DNA from: Yponomeuta sedellus
Taxonomy: Eukaryota > Arthropoda > Insecta > Lepidoptera > Yponomeutidae
DNA: 64,000 bases
Reading direction: 5' to 3'
Assembly: GCA_934045075.1 (NCBI GenBank)
Contig: OW203726.1
Location: 11,184,527-11,248,526 of the forward strand
Part shown: in pieces, positions 56,821-64,000 of the stretch
How positions within the stretch are numbered: the stretch's first letter is position 1
Layout: the number at the start of each line of letters is the position of its first letter
The notes under the pieces: model-generated
What the model saw: only the letters and a program-made list of their open reading frames with translations
Database searches by the model: none
What the model was told of the DNA's origin: nothing
Translations under genes and position numbers: made by a program

Positions 56821-57402
56821 ATGACAACAAAAAAGTTATATTTATTTAAAAGTGACTTACAAATTAACTTACCTACACAAAATAATAAAACCCTTAATGC
56901 AAATGATAATTATGGAGATTTCTTCAAGGTCGTTACAGATAGTTTTGAAAAAGTTTTTAAATTGAAAAAGTTATCATCAAAAGGGAATAAAGTAGGATTT
57001 AGTGAATAGGCTACTCCCGGTATCCGGAAAAGTAGGGACACACTTTATTCACTGTATGAGAAAAAAACATACACATATGACCCCAGCTTTATACAGTATG
57101 TTAAACTATATTCAAAATTATTTAAGGCCGTCTGCCACAAAGCAAAACGCGAGCACATAAAATCCAAAATCCTTCAATCTTCTAATAAATCTAAAACAAT
57201 TTGGGCTATTATAAATAAAGAAACCGGTAAATCCAAATAGGGAGATCGCGAATTTTCACTTAAAGTAGATGATAAATTAATAACCTTAAATGAAGACCTT
57301 GCTACGGCTTTTGAGCAGTTCTTTACAAATGTTCCAATTGTAACGACAGCTCCATTAGACTCTTCTCCAGCTCTCGCTGAAAGTATTTTGAAAGACAATT
57401 AA
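56821..57402 (+). pseudogene. LINE ORF2 fragment (Jockey-like), two in-frame stops
   Basis: One frame runs through 194 codons: FEKVFKLKKLS, PGIRKSRDTLYSLYEKKT, AKREHIKSKILQSS, KTIWAIINKETGKS and AFEQFFTNV. This matches the stretch between endonuclease and reverse transcriptase of non-LTR elements. TAG codons at 57007-57009 and 57238-57240 break it. It is truncated at both sides and has no catalytic RT motif. Confidence 0.7.
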
Positions 57403-57442
57403 CCGCGACAAGTCACCCCAATAAGTGACTTGTCGCGGTTAA
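57399..57442. repeat. Perfect 18-bp hairpin at the end of the LINE fragment
   Basis: ttaaccgcgacaagtcac at 57399-57416 is exactly complemented at 57425-57442 around an 8-nt loop. Confidence 0.85.
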
Positions 57443-57657
57443 TTTTTCAGTAAAACAATGTATAATATAAATCTCGTGTCAACTTGTAATATTTTCCATT
57501 ACAATATTTTCTTACCGAATAGCCGTATTTTAGAATATTCTTCAAGTTAACTTGACACAAGTGACAGGCAACATTGGTTACCTACCTCTAGCAGTAAGGA
57601 GTCACCTGACAGCAGAATGATCGAGAATAGAGTGATGGATGGATAGATTGATGTATC

Positions 57658-57777
57658 TTACCTTGTCCACCGGCACCGCTGCTCGTTGTACAGACAAATG
57701 CCGTGCTTTTCGTAGCATTCGTCGAAGCTGGTTACACAGGAGTTGGGTGACTTAGATCGCCGTCTGGTCATGTGCAC
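57658..57777 (-). CDS. Timp: TIMP exon: C-terminal cysteines, probable stop
   Basis: Encodes SPNSCVTSFDECYEKHGICL and YNEQRCRWTR, then TAA. The stop overlaps a good donor (AAG/GTAAGA at 57662-57660), so a further exon is possible. Confidence 0.85.
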   Translation of the reverse strand: MHMTRRRSKSPNSCVTSFDECYEKHGICLYNEQRCRWTR

Positions 57778-60757
57778 CTGCAGGAAGACAGGATAGGTTA
57801 GGTTCTCCACTCGGGCTTAAAGACAGGACCTTGAACAGAAGTACGTGGATCCTCTCTTTCGGGGGTCGTTATAACCATCATCGTAAATACACTACAATAA
57901 TGACGCAACATAAGATAAAAATGTATTTATTACCTCATTTACATAAAACTTAAAACAAAATGATTACGGGCATTCCTTAAGACTTTAAAGATTAGCTTAA
58001 CGGTGGAGTTTCTGTATCAGTTACTACCACATACAATCTATTAATTCTGAAATTGACACTGAGTTTTCTGTTTTGTTTTGCAACTAACGAAGAAATCACC
58101 CAAGATATATATTTTCTGAAGGTGGGACAGTTCAATGATTTCAAAGTCACAGACCCAATTTGTATTTATGCTAGGCGTAAAACAACCCCTAATCCCCAGG
58201 ATTTGTCTGACGCACCATTTATATTCGTTTTGTGGTAAAACTATACGGTTCAAAACTATGCCTCATTTTGCACAGAATAATTTGTATTAAATGTTCTGCA
58301 CTGATTTTCTGTTGAATAATATACAACTAACTGTGTACCCAACCCAACAGCTTTGTTATGGAAGAAAGCTCAAGCTCACCTTGCAGGTGCACCCTTGTTT
58401 GTAGAGCATTCGGAATCCTTTCCGCTGTCTTGGTGTCACGTCGCGCCATTTGCTGACAAAACTGCACAGGTTCACGTGTGCTTGCAGGTGGACTACGTTG
58501 CCTGGAAAGGATAAAAGTATTCGTTAAAAAACTTAATTTAGTATAAATAAGACATAGCTGACTCGGCAAACGTTTTTTTGCTATATTAATTAGCCTACGA
58601 CTTAATCACAGACCTAACAAATATACACAAAAATCGGTGAAGCCGTTTCGGATGAGTTCTATAACTAACACTGTGATATGAGATTTTAAATGTTTATCGA
58701 TATATCGATGTCAGCCCTTGTATGTCTCCACTGTTGGGGCACAGGTCTCTTCCTACATCGCAGGTAGGTTAGGCCATACTCCACCACGGGAGTTTATATG
58801 ATTGATTTTATGAAAATACATAGTTATTTATATATTCTTCTTCTTCTTCAGGCTATATTAGTACACTGCTGGTCACAGCCCTCCCCCAATGAGCGCCACA
58901 GCGCAAGGTTGTGCCATCATATTTATATATTAAACGGGTCTAATCGCGATTATGAATACATTATGTATACAATGTATGTGCTATGTAGGCTACTCATCTT
59001 TTATTTTCATCTTCTATTACCTACATCTACAATTCTTTATTTGTGTAACCATAAAAATGCAGTTGCTTGTGGGCGCCAGACTGACGAGAATCGAATGCAG
59101 TAGACTACAATGAACTTATGACCCGAGACTGACTACTCTGAGATATAGCAACAAAGATACCAAAGCACTTATGTTGATCAGTTGAGTATGTTCGCACACA
59201 AACGGTCGTAAAAATTGTGACAACATCCAGCAGACGTTTATTGAAGTTTGTTACGTTGTTTATTATGGAAATATGAAAGACCGCAAGGTTTTTATTGATA
59301 AACATTTTACATAAACTGGGAGACAGCAAAAGTTCGCTTTGAACACATATAGCGATTTGTAGAATTTTTTTCATCGATTGTTGACCATCAATTTTGTAAT
59401 AGACAACTACTGAAAGAAACATCAGAAATTCTCTTTACGTAACATTATAAAGTTGAGTGCTTTGGTTGAAGAATAACGCAAGAATTCGCCTTTAACTCTG
59501 AGTTACCACTCTATCTCATGATTATTTTACTGTAAGCAATAAATAATAACTTATAGACAACACTTGTCACTTGTTCCGATTCCAAACTACGATTCCCTTT
59601 GCTAAGGTAACTACGCAAGAACATCACAAACGTCGAAATACAGCCAGATTGATTTTTACAAATGTAAGTTTAATGTTCCAATTGCTGCGAAAGATGACGG
59701 TAGAAATACAGTTCTAACATCAGTCAACAAAATACGAGTGTTCTTTTGCGTCGTATTGCGCTGATCATCTTTGATGTGTCTTTGAATGTACTGTAGGTTT
59801 TAAAACCTGGCTGCCGTCATACCTGAGATGACGTAGGTTTCTCTGGGCCTGAGCTCGACTCCGCACATCGACTCGAGCGTAGGCGTTAGTATCCGACCCG
59901 ATTTCAGTGCTACGTCTGCTTTGGGTGAACTCTGAAATTGCAAATATTTTAATATTTAGTGAGTGTACACACAAAACACATTTTTTAATTTACTAAAAAT
60001 ACTATGAAATACAATTCCTGCTGCAATTCCTTGCTGTACAATTCCACCGAACTGCGATCCCCAACCCGCATGCCCAGCGTGGGGATTATGGGCATTACCC
60101 CCTATGATAGCACAACGTGGCGCTCTTTAGGGGAGGGCTATGTCCAGCAGTGGACTAGTATAGCCTGACGACGACGACGACGACGACGACGATGTGAAAT
60201 AAACGTTTCTCCTTTCAAATTACGACTTACCCTAATTAGGATTATATTTACGTTTATACTAGATGACTTTCTCAAGTGGTAACCTACACTCGATAAACTA
60301 AGCACCCTGTATTTTAATGTTTCTAGATATTAAAGACATGTCCTGCTTTCCATCTATTTCATTCTCTCTATATATCTGACTAATCCTCGAGAATGTTAAC
60401 GTTGAGCCAACAAAGTCGCGGGTGACTTATATTAAAGGGAAACATTGCTCGGAAAAGTCAACGAAAACATTAGAACAACAGTTTTTTCTTTCCTTTTATT
60501 TGACAGTCAAAGCTTACCCACAATTTTAGTTTAGAATTTCGATTCAGAGTGCTGTAGGTATACTTGTAATGTACACAAACAGCGCTCCACGATCATCCCC
60601 AAAGATACATTTAAGTACTTCTGCTAACGGCTTTGTAAGATCGGCTTTGACGATACTGTAAAAGGTTCACTTACCTTGAAAACATTTCGGATTTTCAGCT
60701 TATACGTATCGAAGAATTCGTTGCCTCGGAACATTTTCTGTACTCTACCGATGATCA
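57658..60757 (-). CDS. Timp: Tissue inhibitor of metalloproteinases (partial), nested in synapsin
   Basis: Four minus-strand exons join in phase: 60757-60675, 59931-59823, 58501-58380 and 57777-57658. TIMPs are secreted inhibitors that plug the active site of matrix metalloproteinases. Readable landmarks are IIGRVQKMFRGNEFFDTYK, then SGRILTPTLESMCGVEL, RPRETYVISG (end of the inhibitory OB-fold domain), VNLCSFV, QGCTCK and a short C-terminal domain with four more cysteines. Eight cysteines are seen. The signal peptide and the Cys-X-Cys N-terminus that chelates zinc must lie on an earlier exon, right of 60760, not found. The last frame can end at TAA 57660-57658 or splice at the overlapping AAG/GTAAGA. 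TIMP lying antisense in a synapsin intron is conserved in animals, which supports both calls. Confidence 0.9.
57778..58379. other. TIMP intron
   Basis: No repeats or exons recognised. Open frames at 58041-58253 on both strands are chance. Confidence 0.4.
58380..58501 (-). CDS. Timp: TIMP exon: end of inhibitory domain
   Basis: Encodes NVVHLQAHVNLCSFVSKW, TPRQRKGF, YKQGCTCK. Acceptor TTCCAG, donor GTGAGC, ends in phase 0. Confidence 0.9.
58584..58700 (+). repeat. Dispersed repeat fragment
   Basis: Shares 'atattaattagcctacgac', 'atatacacaaaaa' and 'gtgaagccgtttcgg' with 37730-37795. It is likely an internal piece of the local Helitron family. Confidence 0.5.
58705..58790 (-). mobile_element. 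5S-derived SINE, short 3' fragment
   Basis: Minus-strand copy of the family end (tgtatgtctccactgttggggcac). It lies in a TIMP intron. Confidence 0.6.
58834..58915 (-). mobile_element. LINE 3'-end fragment with GAA tail
   Basis: Minus-strand copy of the YVQQW-type terminus. The tail is a GAA repeat (ttcttcttcttcttca on the plus strand). Confidence 0.55.
59823..59931 (-). CDS. Timp: TIMP exon: CGVEL block
   Basis: Encodes LKSGRILTPTLESMCGVEL, RPRETYVIS. Acceptor TTTCAG, donor GTATGA, phase 1. A longer open frame over this exon in another register is spurious. Confidence 0.9.
60035..60192 (+). mobile_element. LINE 3'-end fragment with GAC repeat tail
   Basis: The plus-strand frame reads [28 protein letters not shown] and then a stop. 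A (GAC)n microsatellite at 60167-60192 is its tail. Confidence 0.72.
60675..60757 (-). CDS. Timp: TIMP exon: OB-fold strand region
   Basis: Encodes IIGRVQKMFRGN and FFDTYKLKIRNVFK. Acceptor TTTCAG, donor GTAAGT, enters with two bases of a split valine codon and ends in phase 0. Confidence 0.85.
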
Positions 60758-60879
60758 CTGAAATGAAAACATATAAATGAACATTTCAGGAAAAATTCTG
60801 ACTAAAGGGGGTGTCACACTCGCGTAAGACATATACGGTTGATGCGGGTGCATAACTTTTGGCGTAAGATTTCACGATT

Positions 60880-61147
60880 TTATGCACTCGTGGCCTAGTC
60901 GAACCGAGATATTGGAATCAATCACTTGAGATAAGCAACAACAGGCGCGGTCAGGTGCAGGATGGGTCCCGTGACTACCCCTAGTGCCATTTTTTTTAAG
61001 CGCTTCCGTGCTTCTTAAGCCACGCTAAGCCGTTGGTGCTGGCTGTCATATAATTACAGTCGTTAAGCCATGTCGGAGGCCTTATGGGCAACTTGATAAC
61101 TTGTGACAGTAAGACACCATCAGTGGAGACATACAAGGGTTCATATC
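60880..61147 (+). mobile_element. 5S-derived SINE with head, 12-bp duplication
   Basis: Contains cactcgtggcctagt, then the 5S-like aagcaacaacaggcgcggtc and ggatgggtc, and the gttcatatc end. It is internally deleted in the 3' block. It is flanked by gatttcacgatt at 60868-60879 and 61148-61159. Confidence 0.82.
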
Positions 61148-61159
61148 GATTTCACGATT

Positions 61160-61865
61160 ACTAACGACTGCAGTAAATGTTAGCACTTCTGATATGGCAA
61201 TATCGAAAGTCCTAACATTTACTGCATACATTTTATTTACATAACATTCGATTGTCATAAGGATTTATTAATGCAGATTATAAGTTAACAAATATGGAAA
61301 TTAATTAGAAACATCAGATTAAAAGTTTTTGTGGGTTACTGACATTAGCAAAGTCAAATTGTTTATTGGTTATAAAAAATATTAATTTTCTGCAAAATAA
61401 GTTTAATGCGACTTTGTATTGCAAAGTATTAGTATTAAAACTTGATGACAAAGCATTATAATTACTCATTGTTCAAACATTACTACGGCTTCAAAGTTTA
61501 TGGCAATTGAAATTAGGAGAATTCTACACTATAACGTTATGTGGAGTAACCATTATGGCTACGAACATTAGGAAAACATGACTAATATAAGTCATGTTTT
61601 CAAAATTTTAGGTTGAGACTATAAAAATACTGCGAGACAATAAAAATTTCCAATACTTCACGATGAATAAAAAAGGCAGGACAGATTGTACAGTCTGTTA
61701 GCTTTTAGCATATACCTCGGGCTCTAGAGTATGCTTCGGTTTTCGCCGAAATCACACGAGTGTAGTTTTATACAGAACAGGAAGTAGCCTGCCGTGTAAA
61801 ACTTTTCTTCACTATTTTGAAAACTTATGTAAAGTTATGAATAACTATACAAAACAAACCTTACC
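61160..61865. other. Synapsin intron, no gene recognised
   Basis: AT-rich. I looked here for the TIMP first exon (Cys-X-Cys start) and did not find it. Confidence 0.4.
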
Positions 61866-61895
61866 TTAAAAAACCTATTCAGAGGCTAAAAATTC

Positions 61896-61969
61896 CACCC
61901 ATGCCGGGATTCGAACCCGCGAACTCTGGCTATCCGTGCCAGCGCTCTATCCAACTGAGCTAATGGGCG
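61896..61969 (-). repeat. tRNA-like unit 1
   Basis: A 74-nt near-cloverleaf resembling tRNA-Ile (GCCCATTAGCTCAGTTGG start), with anticodon loop ACGGATA lacking U33 and one extra base by the T-stem. A T5 run follows 3-4 nt after the 3' end. Confidence 0.6.
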
Positions 61970-62206
61970 ACTCACCGGCATCAGTGAAATTTCGAACCTC
62001 TTTACACTATTCTCTGTATTACGTACAGGCAGCGACATCTGGCTGAAGTCGATTGCATGACTTACAGCCCCGACTACCTACTTTGCAGTTAGGTTTTTTA
62101 CATCGGAATGATATCGCTGTACCCACATGATTATACTATTTTTATTTTTAATGCACTAACCCGTGCTAAGGACAATTTTAAAAACCTATTTAGAGGCTAA
62201 AAATTT

Positions 62207-62280
62207 TACCCATGCCGGGATTCGAACCCGCGACCTCTGGCTATCCGTGCCAGCGCTCTATCCAACTGAGCTAATGGGTG
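62207..62280 (-). repeat. tRNA-like unit 2
   Basis: Same structure. The acceptor ends are CACCCAT and ATGGGTA, so their pairing differs from the other units. Confidence 0.6.
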
Positions 62281-62517
62281 ACTCACCGGCATCAGTGAAA
62301 TTTCGAACCTCTTTACACTATTCTCTGTATTACGTACAGGCAGCGACATCTGGCTGAAGTCGATTGCATCACTTACAGCCCCGACTACCTACTTTGCAGT
62401 TAGGTTTTTTACATCGGAATGATATCGCTGTACCCACATGATTATACTATTTTTATTTTTAATGCACTAACCCGTGCTAAGGACAATTTTAAAAACCTAT
62501 TTAGAGGCTAAAAATTC

Positions 62518-62591
62518 CACCCATGCCGGGATTCGAACCCGCGACCTCTGGCTATCCGTGCCAGCGCTCTATCCAACTGAGCTAATGGGCG
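62518..62591 (-). repeat. tRNA-like unit 3
   Basis: Same structure, with acceptor CGCCCAT/ATGGGTG. The body after it is cut short at 62651 where the inverted end joins. Confidence 0.6.
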
Positions 62592-62734
62592 ACTCACCGG
62601 CATCAGTGAAATTTCGAACCTATTTACACTATTCTCTGTATTACGTACAGGCATGGGTGGAATTTTTAGCCTCTCAATAGGTTTTTAAAATTGTCCTTAG
62701 CACGGGTTAGTGCATTAAAAATAAAAATAGTATA

Positions 62735-62828
62735 TGTAGCATATTGGTGGGTAGGTACGAATGTATTGTAATGTGGGTGATGGGAAATAAACGGGAGTCA
62801 TTGTCCTGCATATACGAGTTTCATTACA
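62735..62828 (+). repeat. Candidate short 5' LTR
   Basis: TG...CA borders, a polyadenylation signal (gggaaataaacggg) and an adjacent primer-binding-like TGG support an LTR. Without the 3' copy its left border is uncertain, and it might be a truncated longer LTR. Confidence 0.5.
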
Positions 62829-62943
62829 TGGTGGCAGCGGTGATTAAAAACGAAGTTTAAAAGAAAATTTACTGTGGTTAAATGGTTACAATTAGTATTC
62901 CACAGTTACTAATTAAGTGGTGAGAATATAATAAGTTTTGAGC

Positions 62944-64000
62944 ATGGAGCACGCGCGACCACCAGCTGAATTGTGTCTCGACGGCGGTCCAGCCACGCGC
63001 GCCGAGTCATGGCGGCGTTGGTACAAACAGTTTACAGTGTTTTTAAAGGCATCCGGTGTACACAAAGAAGGTTCTGATGTACAAGCCAGTCTTCTCGTAA
63101 ACTTGATTGGTGCAGAAGGATACGACATTTACTCAACCTTCAAATTTGAGAAAGACGAAAGTTCGGAAAATCTTGAAACTGTGGTAAAAAAGTTTGATCA
63201 TCACTTTGGTACCAAGCAAAATACCACTATGGCCCGCTTTAAGTTCTTTACGCGAAATCAAGAAGTGAATGAGTCTATTGACGACTATGTGACGGCTCTT
63301 AGAGTTCTTAGCCATTGTTGTGAGTTTGAATACCTAGAAGAAAGTCTGATTCGGGATCGGATTGTGTACGGTGTGACGGACACAAGAGTGCGGGATCGAT
63401 TACTTAGATCGGAGGATTTGACTCTAGACAAGGCGATGAAAATATGTCAAGCTAACGAGATGTCGAATGAAGAAAACCGTCAGATCGAAGTTGTAAAAAC
63501 AGGTGGCGGCGCCGAGTCAACATCGGTGAACGTAGATGCAGTGTACGGTGCAGGGACGTCGGTGGTGCGAGGTCGCGGCGGCTGGAGGCGCGCGCGCGGC
63601 CGCGCCCGGGCCGGCGGTGGCGGCGGCCGCGGCGGCGGCGGCGCCCGCGGGCTGTCCGTCACGAGGGGCAGCGGCGGTGCGTCGGCCAAGTGTTGCGCAG
63701 CATGCGGACATTCGCAGTGCGATGGTTGGTCGTTATGTGCAGCAAAGTATGTACAGTGTTACGTATGTGACAAGCGCGGTCATTACGCAAAAGTGTGTCC
63801 CACAAGAAATCACAAGGTTTATGATTTACGTGAGGAGGATGGCGATAACATGTTTTACGTGTCGACGCTAGATGAGCAATCGCACGATGGACAATACGAA
63901 CATAGTAAGTGGTATGAATCGTTGTATTTAGCGTGTAATGGCAAAAAGATAAATTTTAAACTCGATACTGGCTCAGATTTAAATGTTATTTCTATGGCTA
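62944..64000 (+). CDS. Gag-protease polyprotein of LTR retrotransposon (open at window edge)
   Basis: Uninterrupted frame of 352 codons from ATG to the last base. The N-terminal about 180 residues are a capsid-like retrotransposon gag (WRRWYKQFTVFLKAS, then FFTRNQEVNESIDDYV, IRDRIVYGV). Residues about 205-240 are a Gly/Arg-rich, extremely GC-rich stretch. Two zinc knuckles follow: a degenerate one from C250/C251 to C265, and a standard C272-X2-C275-X4-H280-X4-C285. An aspartic protease begins with LDTGSD at 340-345. Gag and protease are in one frame with no shift. The lack of stops suggests a young copy. Antisense Pro-rich frames over the GC stretch are artefacts. Confidence 0.88.
   Translation, partial: MEHARPPAELCLDGGPATRAESWRRWYKQFTVFLKASGVHKEGSDVQASLLVNLIGAEGYDIYSTFKFEKDESSENLETVVKKFDHHFGTKQNTTMARFKFFTRNQEVNESIDDYVTALRVLSHCCEFEYLEESLIRDRIVYGVTDTRVRDRLLRSEDLTLDKAMKICQANEMSNEENRQIEVVKTGGGAESTSVNVDAVYGAGTSVVRGRGGWRRARGRARAGGGGGRGGGGARGLSVTRGSGGASAKCCAACGHSQCDGWSLCAAKYVQCYVCDKRGHYAKVCPTRNHKVYDLREEDGDNMFYVSTLDEQSHDGQYEHSKWYESLYLACNGKKINFKLDTGSDLNVISMA

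Larger units (their letters stand above)
61866..62734 (-). mobile_element. Tandem array of tRNA-like retroposon units, 311-bp period
   Basis: Three direct tRNA-like units start at 61896, 62207 and 62518 (minus strand), spaced exactly 311 bp. Between them lies a conserved body (ggcagcgacatctggctgaa, ccccgactacctactttgca) and the end sequence 'aatgcactaacccgtgctaagg'. The array closes at 62652-62730 with an inverted element end (catgggtggaatttttagcc ... ccttagcacgggttagtgc). Within each unit the A-box TAGCTCAGTTGG and B-box GGTTCGAATCC are intact. The open frames starting MLRTILKTYLEAKN are antisense artefacts. Confidence 0.82.
62735..64000 (+). mobile_element. 5' part of a Ty3/Gypsy-type LTR retrotransposon
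   Basis: A 94-bp stretch 62735-62828 begins TGTAGC, contains AATAAA and ends ATTACA. A TGGTGGCAGCGG sequence that looks like a primer-binding site follows immediately. Very short LTRs are known in the Mag lineage first described in silkworm. The internal gag-protease frame starts at 62944. The right end is outside the window. It inserted directly after the tRNA-like array. Confidence 0.75.

Noticed and set aside
59765..59974. 69-residue open frame MCVHSLNIKIF...
   Set aside because: Shadow of the TIMP exon 59823-59931 read in another register.
60167..60192. CRISPR-like or regulatory tandem GAC repeat
   Set aside because: It is a simple trinucleotide tail of a LINE insertion.
61896..62591. 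Functional tRNA-Ile genes
   Set aside because: The anticodon loop lacks U33, the T-stem has an extra base, and units sit in mobile repeats with terminal sequences.
62163..62680. Open frames beginning MLRTILKTYLEAKN, twice in the tandem array
   Set aside because: They are antisense translations of the tRNA-like repeat, identical between units because of the 311-bp repetition, not a gene family.
63480..63711. Pro/Ala-rich antisense frames
   Set aside because: They lie opposite the GC-rich Gly/Arg tract of the retrotransposon gag and have no independent support.

Overview
The window is eukaryotic DNA from an insect, almost certainly a moth or butterfly (Lepidoptera). It is AT-rich, its genes are split into short exons with GT/AG junctions, introns are long, and many dispersed repeats are of the kinds common in lepidopteran genomes (Helitron ends, LINE 3' ends, tRNA-derived SINEs). 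No bacterial-style operons, rRNA operon or CRISPR array are present. Most long open frames are antisense or repeat shadows. The real genes had to be assembled exon by exon from protein similarity, splice sites and reading phase.

Left part (about 1-26.2 kb): a minus-strand gene for a secreted zona pellucida (ZP) domain protein. A signal-peptide exon lies at 26081-26022, followed by an intron of about 19 kb and ZP exons between 6590 and 1767. One middle exon was not found. The big intron holds an apparently intact mariner transposon (9527-10816, 350-codon DD34D transposase, TA duplications), a non-autonomous Helitron (16559-17121) and a palindromic tRNA-like retroposon (18395-18581).

Middle (26.2-47 kb): a 572-bp near-perfect fold-back sequence (27031-27602); a minus-strand THAP zinc-finger gene (31646-28120), divergent from a small unknown ORF (31836-32000); and a complete PIF/Harbinger transposon (32789-35563) with TIRs and TAA duplications. 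Its transposase and its MADF-BESS accessory gene face each other, and each has its second exon inside the other's intron. Both reading frames carry one visible lesion. A 682-bp palindromic tRNA-like element with a 13-bp duplication follows at 40100-40781, and then two tail-to-tail SINEs derived from 5S rRNA.

Right part (47.5-64 kb): six plus-strand exons of synapsin (domain A with the RRFS phosphorylation site through the first part of domain C). After the sixth exon comes a large intron containing TIMP on the opposite strand (exons 60757-57658). This is the conserved synapsin/TIMP nested arrangement known from flies and vertebrates. The same intron has collected several 5S-derived SINEs, LINE fragments, a tandem array of 311-bp tRNA-like units and, at the right edge, the 5' part of a Ty3/Gypsy-type LTR retrotransposon with an open gag-protease frame running off the window.

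No single pathway links the host genes. Synapsin (synaptic vesicle pool), TIMP (metalloproteinase inhibition outside cells), the ZP protein (apical extracellular matrix) and the THAP protein (DNA binding) are independent, apart from the nested synapsin/TIMP pair.
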